17,632 nt of DNA from Bryobacterales bacterium (GCA_003132865.1 PKYZ01000498.1:1-17632), one strand, 5' to 3'. Numbered from the stretch's first letter, positions 7,279 to 14,666 are shown. Program-made: numbers and translations. Notes: a model not told the origin generated them from the letters alone.

Positions 7279-7584
7279 AGGGGGTCTGCCCCTTGACCGG
7301 CCAATCTTTCCTCAGTTCTGCAGGACGGCGCCGAAAGGCCCTGATCAAGTGTCACACGATTTTGCAAAAAATCAACTGGAAAAGATAAGCTCTTCATCGG
7401 CCGACACTTGGTTACGAGCACGGCTGCTTGCGTTTCGATGCGCTCTCGGCAGCTCGGTTCCCCGCGCTCCTCGGGTTGGCCGGTTAACTGCCCCACAAAT
7501 TGTGCAAGCATTCCCGATACTGGGAAAACTAAGTGGCATTGCGCACTTTGGCGCCGCGCGCCACATGAGGTGCACAGGTGACTG
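7279..7584. other. Intergenic stretch without a recognised gene
   Basis: Short open frames exist on both strands but none has a ribosome binding site or family-like sequence. A CTGCCCCAC at 7488-7496 matches the right terminus of the palindromic family and could mark the far edge of a larger element that began at 7179. A small AT hairpin (GATTTT/AAAATC) lies near 7357-7372. Nothing else is readable. Confidence 0.4.
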
Positions 7585-7842
7585 CTACTTCACACAGGCC
7601 TGCCGGCACCCTTGCCGCTCCGGCCAGAGCGAGCAGGATTTCACCCGCCGGTCCGTCTCCCCAAGGGCGTGCATGGCCACCGCGTGGCGCGCGTCCAGTT
7701 CAATAGTTGCGAAATGGTTGGCTTCCGGGCAGGTGATCTCCCGTGCGCCGTGGGAACGCCGGTAAACCTTCCCCAGCGCCCAAACGGCGGGCGCCAACAG
7801 GGCGACCGCGAAGAAAACCGGAATCAGACTCAAGGGCGACAT
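7585..7842 (-). CDS. Small membrane-anchored protein with four conserved-type cysteines (85 aa)
   Basis: Start ATG 7842 is fixed by a good TTGGAGG eight bases upstream and gives MSPLSLIPVFFAVALLAPAVW, one N-terminal membrane helix (residues about 5-25), then a basic KVYRRS stop-transfer. The rest is a small soluble domain with Cys38 (ITCPEANHFATIELDARHA) and Cys70, Cys79 and Cys83 (CSLWPERQGCRQACVK). The Cys spacing suggests a metal or iron-sulphur site or disulphides. The Cys-Pro-Glu and Cys-Ser-x-Trp-Pro-Glu-Arg pieces recall a family of short uncharacterised bacterial proteins. As I remember them, members run on past QxC with a further Gln-Ile-rich helix, so this copy may be cut short by its TAG. 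It is divergent from the SEC-C gene across 79 bases. Function is unknown. Confidence 0.75.
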   Translation of the reverse strand: MSPLSLIPVFFAVALLAPAVWALGKVYRRSHGAREITCPEANHFATIELDARHAVAMHALGETDRRVKSCSLWPERQGCRQACVK

Positions 7843-7921
7843 CGCTGTTACCTCCAAGTTCCGGATCTGGAACTCCGATAGAAGCATACTGCAACCGTTC
7901 GCCGAACGCAATGGCATTAAA

Positions 7922-10579
7922 ATGGAGACTATTCGTCCCATGCTCTTCACACCCGACTCGATCATCAAAGCCCGGCGAGCGCTGTTCGCACAGATGGAGG
8001 CCGGAACGCTCACGCGCGAGCAGGCCTTTCGACAGGCGCTGGAACTCGATCCGTTCGACGCCGTGGCGCTGGCCGCCGTCGGCGAAGAACGCTACGAGGC
8101 GGGCGACTTGGCGGGCGCCGCGGAGTATTGCTGGCGCGCCATCAGCGCCAATCCGTGCCGTTTCGAGCCTTGGTTCAAGCTGTGCGCCTGTCTTCCCGGC
8201 GAAAGCCAGGCCTTCCGCAACGGGCTCCTGGAACTGGGCGCCCTCAAGGCGCTGCGCGATCCGGAGGGTGTCGAGCAGTTCGAAAAGGCCTTCAAGAGCA
8301 AGCCGGTCGCCGCGGATTTCCCCGACGGTGAGGAAGCTCTCGAGATCATGGCCAAAGCTCTCTTTGAGAAACGCCGGGATGAGCCGGAAGAGGTCAGCCA
8401 GCGGCTGCGGCCCTATCGGCTCGTGGACGATCTGTTGGAGATGGCCGAGGACGGGTTGCACAGAGATCTGGTGGACGAAATCCTGGAAGACGGCGCCCGC
8501 TCGGTTCCTCCGCTGATCGGCGTGCTGCGTGCCATGGCCACCGGATCCCTGCCCAAAGGCGATCCTTCGCCCATCGTATCCAGCCTCGCGCTGCTCGGCG
8601 AGATAGGCGACCCTGCCGTATTGCCGGAACTGATCGAATGCTGCACGGTAAACGATGTAGACATCAAAGGGGCAAGTCATTGGGCGGCAAAGCGCATCGC
8701 GTCGCGGCGGCCCGAGGCGTCGCTCGATGCCATCCGGAAGCTGGTGCCCACCGCCGATGTTGATCAACGACGCGCCATAGCCCTGGCCCTAAGCCATTTT
8801 CCCGAACAGCCAGGAAAACGGGATTGTCTGCTGGGCCTGCTGGACGGCCTCACCGCTTTTGCAAAGTCCGAGCGCTACGAACTGTTCCTGGCCGTTGCGT
8901 TGGCGCTGCGGTTTTCCGAAGGAGCCAAAGGCCGGGAACTCGCATGGTCGCTTCTCAGCCGTCACGCCGCGGTGTTGCCCAAGCGGACGCGCGCCGAGTT
9001 GCGGGAAGCCTTCAAGGTCTACGACGCGATGGATCAATCCGCGCCCGTCCCCGGCGAGGGTCCCGAACCGACAGTTTACGATCTCTGTGGCCCGGCGTAT
9101 GACGAAGACGAAGACGAGGAAGAGGAGGAGGAGGAGGAGGAGGATGGTCCGTTCGACGACGAAGACGAAGACGAGGATTCCGTTCCGGAGCCGGTGCGCC
9201 GCAGCGTGATCCTGGGCCGCAACGATCCCTGCTGGTGCGGCAGTGGCAAGAAATACAAGAAGTGCCATTTGGAGTCCGACGAGAAATCGCGGCTGGCGCC
9301 GCCATCTCCGGAGGAAGCCCCGGAAGCAGCGCCGTCTCTCAGAAACAACGCCGCGGAAGCCGCACTGCGCAAGCGCTTGATCGAGTTCGCCACCGGCACC
9401 TTGCGCAAGCGCGAGTTGGAGGAATCGCTCCTCGCGTTCGTCGGTTCGGACCCTCCCGCCGGCGTGGACGATGAGACGCTTTCGATGGAGACCGTCGACT
9501 GGCTGGTGCACGACTACGTTCCGCCACGGCTGGGGCATCCGATCATTCAAGAGTTTCTGAAGCGGAGTCCGGGCGGCCTCACCACGCGCCAGCGGGAGAT
9601 ATTGGAGGCTTGGAGCCGCGCCCATTTTAGCCTTTTCGAAGTGCAGGAGGTGCGTCAGGGGTCGGGCGTCCGGTTGAAGGACCTGCTCGGGGGCGGCGAA
9701 TTCTTCGTGTACGACGTGAACACCTCAAAGCGGGCGGCGCTGTGGGATTGCTACCTCGCGCGGATAGAGGAGTTAGAGGGCCGCCACGAATTCACCGCCA
9801 CGGTGCTGATCATTCCCCAGCCTGAGGTTGCGCCACTCAAGGAGTGGGCTATCGGCGAGCGGCAGCGCAGCGGCCTGGGCTGGGATTCCTTTCTGCGGGC
9901 CAACAGCCACAAGCTGCGGCAGGAAGCTTCGCGGCTCATCAACCGCGGCGCCGATTCCATGCAACTCGTCAGCTTCGAAGGCGACGAACTGGTCTTCAGC
10001 CGTGCGCGGTATACGGTCCTGGACGAAGCAGCGCTCTGCCGCGCGCTCGACCAATCCAAGGCGCTCGATCGCCAGGAGGACCCCGCCGAGTATGCCTGGC
10101 TGGATGAAGCCGAAGACGCCACCGGAGGGCGGCGCGTATTCGGACACCTCCGCATTGCCGGCGGCGAGCTGACGCTGGAATGCTCCACGCGTCAACGGCT
10201 GGAGCGCGGCAAGGTGTTGCTGCGGAAACTCGGCGGCAAGCATCTGCGCCACCTGGGCGACGACTTCACCGGTTGGCAATCCGCCATGCGCGACCGGAAG
10301 CCTTCGCCAGGCCCCCCGGAGGGTTCCCGCGTGCCGCCTGAAGTGGAACGGGAGGTGGTGCAGAAGTGGCTCACCGAGCATTACCGCAAGTGGCTCGACA
10401 TGCCGCTTCCCGCGTTGGATGGCAAGACTCCGCGAGAGGCGGTAGCCACCTCCAAAGGCCGCGCTCAGGTGGTGGACCTGCTGAAGCTGCTGGAGAACGG
10501 CGAAGAACACAAGCGCCGCGACGGGCTCGCATGGTACGACGTGTCGAAGCTGAAGGCGGAATTGGGCGTTGAGTTTTGA
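7922..10579 (+). CDS. SEC-C motif protein with helical-repeat N-terminus and acidic linker (885 aa)
   Basis: Large cytoplasmic protein of unknown role. Residues about 20-90 look like a TPR-type pair (FRQALELDPFDAVALAAVGE, then GDLAGAAEYCWRAISANP). Residues about 165-360 read as HEAT-like helical repeats (SSLALLGEIGDPAVLPELIE). Residues 394-419 are almost purely Asp/Glu. Then comes a SEC-C zinc motif, GRNDPCWCGSGKKYKKCH (432-449; Cys437, Cys439, Cys448, His449), as in the SecA C-terminus. The second half contains RLKDLLGGGEFFVYDV and a C-terminal WLDMPLPALDGKTPREA (824-840), a motif that recurs in unrelated SEC-C and regulatory proteins. There are no membrane segments. It may be an adaptor or chaperone-like factor. 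ATG 7922 is taken; ATG 7940 is also possible, with a GGAG 12 bases upstream. Its stop abuts the inverted repeat that follows. Confidence 0.85.
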   Translation: METIRPMLFTPDSIIKARRALFAQMEAGTLTREQAFRQALELDPFDAVALAAVGEERYEAGDLAGAAEYCWRAISANPCRFEPWFKLCACLPGESQAFRNGLLELGALKALRDPEGVEQFEKAFKSKPVAADFPDGEEALEIMAKALFEKRRDEPEEVSQRLRPYRLVDDLLEMAEDGLHRDLVDEILEDGARSVPPLIGVLRAMATGSLPKGDPSPIVSSLALLGEIGDPAVLPELIECCTVNDVDIKGASHWAAKRIASRRPEASLDAIRKLVPTADVDQRRAIALALSHFPEQPGKRDCLLGLLDGLTAFAKSERYELFLAVALALRFSEGAKGRELAWSLLSRHAAVLPKRTRAELREAFKVYDAMDQSAPVPGEGPEPTVYDLCGPAYDEDEDEEEEEEEEEDGPFDDEDEDEDSVPEPVRRSVILGRNDPCWCGSGKKYKKCHLESDEKSRLAPPSPEEAPEAAPSLRNNAAEAALRKRLIEFATGTLRKRELEESLLAFVGSDPPAGVDDETLSMETVDWLVHDYVPPRLGHPIIQEFLKRSPGGLTTRQREILEAWSRAHFSLFEVQEVRQGSGVRLKDLLGGGEFFVYDVNTSKRAALWDCYLARIEELEGRHEFTATVLIIPQPEVAPLKEWAIGERQRSGLGWDSFLRANSHKLRQEASRLINRGADSMQLVSFEGDELVFSRARYTVLDEAALCRALDQSKALDRQEDPAEYAWLDEAEDATGGRRVFGHLRIAGGELTLECSTRQRLERGKVLLRKLGGKHLRHLGDDFTGWQSAMRDRKPSPGPPEGSRVPPEVEREVVQKWLTEHYRKWLDMPLPALDGKTPREAVATSKGRAQVVDLLKLLENGEEHKRRDGLAWYDVSKLKAELGVEF

Positions 10580-10682
10580 GCCGCAGATGCCCGCAGATTC
10601 ACGCGGATAAAAGCGCGTCATGAAACAACCTTTGCCATTCGACGGCCTTCCCATCTGCGTGGATCTGCGTGCATCTGCGGCT
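10579..10682. repeat. Long imperfect inverted repeat between convergent genes
   Basis: The left arm 10579-10609 and the reverse complement of the right arm 10652-10682 agree at 27 of 31 positions, with a 42-base spacer. Within each arm a GCAGAT-type unit recurs (CCGCAGATGC, then CGCAGATTCACGCGGAT). The left arm begins on the last base of the SEC-C stop codon. The right arm ends 20 bases before the stop end of the fucosidase gene. I recall this CGCAGATgCACGC pattern as a dispersed element in several environmental phyla. Transcribed from either side it would form a strong hairpin, but no T run follows. Confidence 0.75.
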
Positions 10683-10702
10683 GATTTTCTAAGGGAGCGG
10701 TT

Positions 10703-11980
10703 TCAACGCCCCCCATCGAACACCCGGAACCTCCGGATTTGCGGCGCGCCGGAAGCTTCGATGATCCGCAGCCGAACGCGGCGGGCCGTCGTGCGCGGGA
10801 AGATATCGATTTTCTTATGGCCGATCGTGGCGCCCGTCGCCAGCGGCCGCCACCGCCCCCCATCCCAGGCTTCGATCGCGTAGCGCTCGACGCGCTGGCC
10901 GCCGCTGAGCCGCTCCATAACCACAGCGCGGTCGAAGGTCATCGGTTCCGTAGCCGCGATTTCGAGCGGCGCCGTGGACGACCAGGACTCCTCCGGCCCG
11001 TCGCCATCCTCCCCGCCATCTGCAGCATAGATGCGCCGGATCTCCGCGCCGAACTCCTTCAGGCGCGCCACGTCGGATTCCGGCAGCAGGCCTCGTTTGT
11101 CCGGCGCCAGGCCGAGCATGAGCTGCGCGCCCCGCCCCACGGTCTTGTGGTACGTCTCCAGAAGGTCCGCCAGCGGCTTCAAGCTTTTCTCATCGTTGGG
11201 ATGCCAGAACCAATGGTCGGCGCGCAGCGGAGTGTCGGCTTCAGCCGGCCGCCATCGCAAGTAACCCAAGCGGTCCACCACATTCCAGTTTTCTTCGGGA
11301 GCGAAACCGCTTTCGTTGCCCACCCAGCGGATATCGCCGTATTGCAGGAAACCCACGTCGGCAAAGATCAGCGCGTTCGGCTGGTAGGTGCGCAGCGTCT
11401 TCACGTAGCTATCGAAATCGTAGACGTGTCCTTCGCTGCCTGCGCCATCCAGCCAGAACTCGGCGATTTCGCCGTAGCGGGTGACGAGTTCGGTCAATTC
11501 CTTACGGTAGTAGTCGTCGTAGTTGGCGTTGTTCGCGTAGCGCGGTTCATGCCTGTCCCACGGCGAAAGGTAGATGCCGAACCGCAGTCCCTGCCGACGG
11601 GCGGCATCCGCCACTTCCCGCACCATGTCGCCGTGACCGTTACGCCAGGGGCTGGCTTTCACGCTATAGGCGGTCTGCGCGGTGGGCCACAGGCAGAAGC
11701 CGTCGTGATGCTTGGCCACCAACACCACATAACGCGCGCCCGCCGACTTGGCCGCCGCCACCCATTGGCCGGCATCCAGTTGAGTAGGGTTGAAGACTTG
11801 AGGATCGGCCGTGCCATCGCCCCACTCCCGGTCCATGAAACTGTTCGGACCGAAGTGGATGAGGACACCGATTTCGAGATCCTGCCAGGCAACCTGCTGC
11901 GGGCTGGGCCGCATGTCGACGAAGTTCTGCGCCGCCAGCAGGGCCACCAGCGCCCCGCCCGCAAGAGCAATCTTGAGCAC
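10703..11980 (-). CDS. GH29 alpha-L-fucosidase-like glycosidase, exported (425 aa)
   Basis: Predicted secreted or periplasmic glycoside hydrolase that releases L-fucose from glycans. The N-terminus MLKIALAGGALVALLAAQNF is a short signal peptide. The GH29 barrel begins with WQDLEIGVLIHFGPNSF (residues 32-48). KHHDGFCLW (90-98) is the conserved HHDGF substrate-binding motif. The catalytic nucleophile is Asp178 in EFWLDGAG. LMLGLAPDKRGLLP is also typical of the family. Residues about 335-425 form a beta-rich C-terminal domain (ERYAIEAWDGGRWRPL, then VRLRIIEASGAPQIRRFRVF) resembling a discoidin-like sugar-binding domain. The start is a GTG, since no ATG lies before the signal peptide; there is no Shine-Dalgarno, but a TAGAAT lies six bases upstream. 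It is divergent from the aminotransferase gene. Confidence 0.92.
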   Translation of the reverse strand: MLKIALAGGALVALLAAQNFVDMRPSPQQVAWQDLEIGVLIHFGPNSFMDREWGDGTADPQVFNPTQLDAGQWVAAAKSAGARYVVLVAKHHDGFCLWPTAQTAYSVKASPWRNGHGDMVREVADAARRQGLRFGIYLSPWDRHEPRYANNANYDDYYRKELTELVTRYGEIAEFWLDGAGSEGHVYDFDSYVKTLRTYQPNALIFADVGFLQYGDIRWVGNESGFAPEENWNVVDRLGYLRWRPAEADTPLRADHWFWHPNDEKSLKPLADLLETYHKTVGRGAQLMLGLAPDKRGLLPESDVARLKEFGAEIRRIYAADGGEDGDGPEESWSSTAPLEIAATEPMTFDRAVVMERLSGGQRVERYAIEAWDGGRWRPLATGATIGHKKIDIFPRTTARRVRLRIIEASGAPQIRRFRVFDGGR

Positions 11981-12070
11981 CGCCGTATTCTAACAAACGT
12001 GGCTGTATGCCATACTAAAGCGAGTATTTTGCAGTCGACACTTGACGATTCCAAAGGAACTCTACCGAAG
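11981..12070. promoter_or_regulatory. Divergent promoter region between fucosidase and aminotransferase
   Basis: On the minus strand TAGAAT (11992-11987) is a good -10 hexamer whose expected start point falls at or next to the fucosidase GTG at 11980. On the plus strand CATACT (12011-12016) is a possible -10 for the aminotransferase. It overlaps a perfect small palindrome, GTATG-C-CATAC (12005-12015), which could be an operator. No good -35 hexamer accompanies either. The sites are read by eye only. Confidence 0.35.
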
Positions 12071-13441
12071 ATGTACCCAGCTTTACAACAGGAGATCGAG
12101 ACTTACGAAAAGCGCACGCCCAAGTCCCGCGAAGCGCATCGGCGGGCCGTTTACCGCGTCCCGCTCGGAGTAGCCAGCAACTATCGTTACTATCCGCCTT
12201 ATCCGCTGTTCGTGCGCGACGGCCACGGCTCCCGCATACACGATCTGGACGGTAACGAATACATCGACCACAACCTCTGCTATGGCGCGCTGATGGCCGG
12301 CCATTGCCATCCGGCCGTGATGAAAGCGGTCGAGGAGCGGCTCCACGTTGGCACCCTTTTCGGCATGCCGCACGGCATGGAACTGGAACTCGCCGACGAG
12401 ATCTGCGCGCGCTACCCGGTGGATATGGTCCGCTTCGGCAACAGCGGTTCGGAAGTCACCATGCATTCCCTGCGGCTGGCCCGCGCCGCCACCGGCCGCA
12501 GCAAGATCATCAAGATGGAGGGCGGCTATCACGGCGGCCACGATGCCATCTCCGTCAGCGTGAAGCCCAAGGGCAATGAGTTCGGCGATCCGGAAAACCC
12601 TACGCCCGTAGTGTCCAGCGCGGGCGTGCTCAAAGGCACCTCCGACGCCACGCTGGTCGCGCCGTTCAACAATCTGCCTGCCATCGAGCGGCTGTTTGCC
12701 GCGCACGCGGGCGAGATCGCCGCCATCATCATCGAACCCATCATGATGAACATCGCTTTCTGCATGCCGGATGAAGGCTACATCCACGCCTTGCTGGAGA
12801 TCGCCCACAAGCATGGCGCGCTGCTGATCATGGACGAAGTGAAGACCGGCGCCAAGCTGGCCTGGGGCGGCGCCTGCGAGTATTTCGACGTCAAGCCCGA
12901 CATCATCTGCCTGGGCAAATCCATCGGCGGCGGTTTTTCGTTGGCCGCGTTCGCCGCCAGCCGCGAGATCATGGACGTGATCGCCACCCAGAAGATGTTC
13001 CACGCCGGCACCTACAACACCAACCCAGTGGTGATGGCGGCCGGCATCGCGACCTTCCGCCACGTGCTGACGCGCGATGCCTACACCCACATCGACGGCC
13101 TGAACCGCAAGCTGGTGGACGGATACCAGGCCGTCATCGAAAAGACGGGCCTGGTGGCCTACGCCGACGGCGCGGGCGCCAACGGTGCGCTGCTGTTCTA
13201 CCCGCAGCGCATCCGCAACTATCGCGATTGGTATCACGTGGACGAGGACCTGTGGACGCACTACTGGTTCGCCATGGTGAATCGCGGCGTGCTGGCGCAG
13301 CCCTACTGGTGGGACGAGCAGTGGACCATCTCGGTGCAGCATACCGGGCAGGACATCGATTATCACCTGCAGGTGTTAGCGGAGGTGGCGCCGGCGCTGG
13401 CGGCCGCGCAACAGGAACGCAGCGTGGCGCACGCTCATTAG
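12071..13441 (+). CDS. HemL-like class III aminotransferase (PLP-dependent, 456 aa)
   Basis: Cytoplasmic PLP enzyme of the glutamate-1-semialdehyde aminotransferase subgroup. Visible fold-type I features are FGNSGSEVT (residues 122-130) for phosphate binding, GGYHGGHDAI (151-160), the cofactor-pairing Asp255 in LLIMDEVKTG, the Schiff-base Lys283 in CLGKSIGGGFS, and YNTNPVVMAAGIATF (315-329). The ATG at 12071 is chosen because the protein there starts like a class III enzyme and an AAGGA lies about 12 bases upstream; the open frame before it is antisense to the fucosidase. Differences from true HemL include LGKSIGGGFSLAAFAA in place of the usual GKIIGGGLPVGA-type sequence, an unusual aromatic C-terminal part (WYHVDEDLWTHYWF, QPYWWDEQW), and about 25 extra residues. 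It probably acts on another amino donor or acceptor, not in tetrapyrrole synthesis. Confidence 0.88.
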   Translation: MYPALQQEIETYEKRTPKSREAHRRAVYRVPLGVASNYRYYPPYPLFVRDGHGSRIHDLDGNEYIDHNLCYGALMAGHCHPAVMKAVEERLHVGTLFGMPHGMELELADEICARYPVDMVRFGNSGSEVTMHSLRLARAATGRSKIIKMEGGYHGGHDAISVSVKPKGNEFGDPENPTPVVSSAGVLKGTSDATLVAPFNNLPAIERLFAAHAGEIAAIIIEPIMMNIAFCMPDEGYIHALLEIAHKHGALLIMDEVKTGAKLAWGGACEYFDVKPDIICLGKSIGGGFSLAAFAASREIMDVIATQKMFHAGTYNTNPVVMAAGIATFRHVLTRDAYTHIDGLNRKLVDGYQAVIEKTGLVAYADGAGANGALLFYPQRIRNYRDWYHVDEDLWTHYWFAMVNRGVLAQPYWWDEQWTISVQHTGQDIDYHLQVLAEVAPALAAAQQERSVAHAH

Positions 13442-13452
13442 CATCATTGATT

Positions 13453-13538
13453 GTGGTGCGGGCAATCCTGCCCGCAGCCGGCTTCCAGCCGGCTCGCGGC
13501 GGTTAGAGAGCCCGCGCAGGCAAGATTGCCTGCCCCAC
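13453..13538. repeat. 86-bp modular palindromic element, second copy of the GTGGGGCAG family
   Basis: The outer 23 bases at each end are inverted copies with a few mismatches (left GTGGTGCGGGCAATCCTGCC; right end as minus strand GTGGGGCAGGCAATCTTGCC). It consists of three hairpins in a row: GCGGGCA/TGCCCGC (13458-13475), GCCGGCT/AGCCGGC (13477-13493) and GCAGGCAA/TTGCCTGC (13516-13533). It lies 11 bases after the aminotransferase stop and 3 bases before the stop of the permease remnant, so it fills a convergent junction. Confidence 0.75.
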
Positions 13539-13541
13539 GAA

Positions 13542-13763
13542 TCATTCGGCTCGCAGCGCCTCGAACGGTGAAACAAAGCTCGCCCGTAACGCCGGAATCA
13601 ACGACGCCACTAACGCAGAAACCCCGAGCGCCAACACGGCCGCCAAAGTCACCATGGGATCGTACGGATTCATTCCGTAAAGCTGGCTGCCCAGAAATCG
13701 TCCCGCCGCCAGAGTTAACGGTAATCCGAACAAGAGTCCGCCGCCAATCAGAGAGAGCGCGGC
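13542..13763 (-). pseudogene. C-terminal remnant of an ADOP/MacB-type permease
   Basis: The last 73 codons read as the end of an FtsX-type permease domain: a hydrophobic segment (LIGGGLLFGLPLTLAAG), the family motif GSQLYGMNPYDP, another membrane helix, and the typical tail LIPALRASFVSPFEALRAE. These align by eye with the end of the permease at 217-2586 (LLASLLYGVSTTD, then WLPARRATRVQPMLALRQD), but the two sequences differ too much to be a recent duplicate. Upstream of about 13763 the frame continues for 18 codons of unrelated sequence (MPYCALTGDASWWDFN) and no other permease part is found, so roughly 700 residues are missing. The break abuts the 5' end of the next plus-strand gene. Confidence 0.8.
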
Positions 13764-13941
13764 AAAGCGATTGAAATCCCACCAGGACGCGTCGCCCGTT
13801 AAGGCACAGTAAGGCAATTGGCACTCTCACGGCAGACTCGCCAACACTTCGGCCAGGGTCCGCTCGCATTCGGTCGGTCAACCTCCGTTTTAAATCAATT
13901 GTCCATATGACGAGGATTTCCGCGCCCTCTTCGATGCGGTC

Positions 13942-14478
13942 GTGTTTGCCGCTGTCTGCTGTGGATTCATGCCGTGCAGCGCCTTGGAAACCGGGACCGT
14001 GGCGGAGCCGCGCATGGCACGGATTCTGCGAGCCATCGTCGAGTCCAAGTACTCGATTCACGATCTTTCACGTTGCAGAGGGGAGGGCGATGCGAACCTG
14101 GCTCGATTCAATATGCCTTTGGAACTTGGTATCGCCATGGCCCATCGGCATCGCTCGCGCCGTGCGGAGGGCAGACACGACTGGCTTGTACTGGTACCGC
14201 TTGGCCATCAATATCAGGCCTTCATTTCGGACATCGCGGGTTTCGACCCGCGGATGCATGATGGATCCGTGCCGGGAATCGTGACCACCGTCATGGCCTG
14301 GCTGGCGACGCGGCCGGATACTATCATGACACCAACTCCGCGGCAGGTCATTTCCGTGCTTCCTGAATTCGATGCGGCGATGCGTGCGCTGAGGAGTACT
14401 TGGGGCCCATTTCCGCCGTGGGCTGATATCGTGCTTGCCGGAATGAACGTCGCCAAGCAGTTCGAGGCCGACGCGTGA
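13942..14478 (+). CDS. Conserved protein of the 'FINCPFD...RFNMPLELG' family, 5' end disrupted
   Basis: The body is intact and matches an uncharacterised family I recall from many bacteria, with the order CALE, IHDxSR, RFNMPLELG, YQxFISDIAG. Here these are CSALETGTV, YSIHDLSR, ARFNMPLELGIAMAHR and YQAFISDIAGFDPRMHD. The alternating strand and helix pattern suggests a small Rossmann-like fold related to nucleoside deoxyribosyltransferases or TIR domains, with the Glu of PLELG as a candidate active residue; that is inference. Family-like sequence extends upstream of the only possible start (GTG 13942) as INCPYDEDFRALFDAV (from 13894), directly preceded by an in-frame TAA at 13891-13893 with no ATG and no ribosome binding site. 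The gene has therefore probably lost its true start, and the GTG start would remove the first strand. No functional partner is adjacent. Confidence 0.6.
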   Translation: MFAAVCCGFMPCSALETGTVAEPRMARILRAIVESKYSIHDLSRCRGEGDANLARFNMPLELGIAMAHRHRSRRAEGRHDWLVLVPLGHQYQAFISDIAGFDPRMHDGSVPGIVTTVMAWLATRPDTIMTPTPRQVISVLPEFDAAMRALRSTWGPFPPWADIVLAGMNVAKQFEADA

Positions 14479-14551
14479 CCGATCCTCGGTTAACGCCTGT
14501 AAAGACAGCCCCCATCAGGGGCGCGCGTGATAGCCGCCTTCCTCCGCGTCC

Positions 14552-14594
14552 GAGCCGGCTGAAAGCCGCCTGCAGCCAAGATTGGCTGCCCCAC
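14552..14594. repeat. Partial copy of the palindromic family
   Basis: Two modules of the element at 13453-13538 recur in the same order: a CGGCT/AGCCG hairpin (14556-14568) and GCAGCCAAGATTGGCTGC followed by CCCAC (14572-14594), against GCAGGCAAGATTGCCTGC plus CCCAC in the other copy. The compensating change (G to C in one arm, C to G in the other) keeps the stem paired. The left end is missing. A separate GTGACT/AGTCAC hairpin follows at 14612-14625. Confidence 0.65.
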
Positions 14595-14666
14595 AAGACC
14601 CAACCCGGTCGGTGACTGAAGTCACTGCGGAAGATTTCGCGGCTACTTAGCATTGGAATTGGAAAC

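Noticed and set aside
7157..7584. Possible tRNA or small structured RNA gene after xylB
   Set aside because: The structure seen is explained by the palindromic repeat; I found no cloverleaf or known RNA motif.
7700..8767. Minus-strand open frame of 355 codons
   Set aside because: It overlaps both the small Cys gene and the SEC-C gene in other frames; both of those have motifs and this frame has none.
9101..9179. GAG/GAC-rich stretch as a tandem DNA repeat or low-complexity insertion
   Set aside because: It is in frame inside the SEC-C protein and simply encodes its Asp/Glu linker.
10739..12070. 1.3 kb plus-strand open frame continuous with the aminotransferase gene, giving a 900-aa product
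   Set aside because: It is exactly antisense to the GH29 gene, has no domain character, and the aminotransferase family sequence begins only at ATG 12071.
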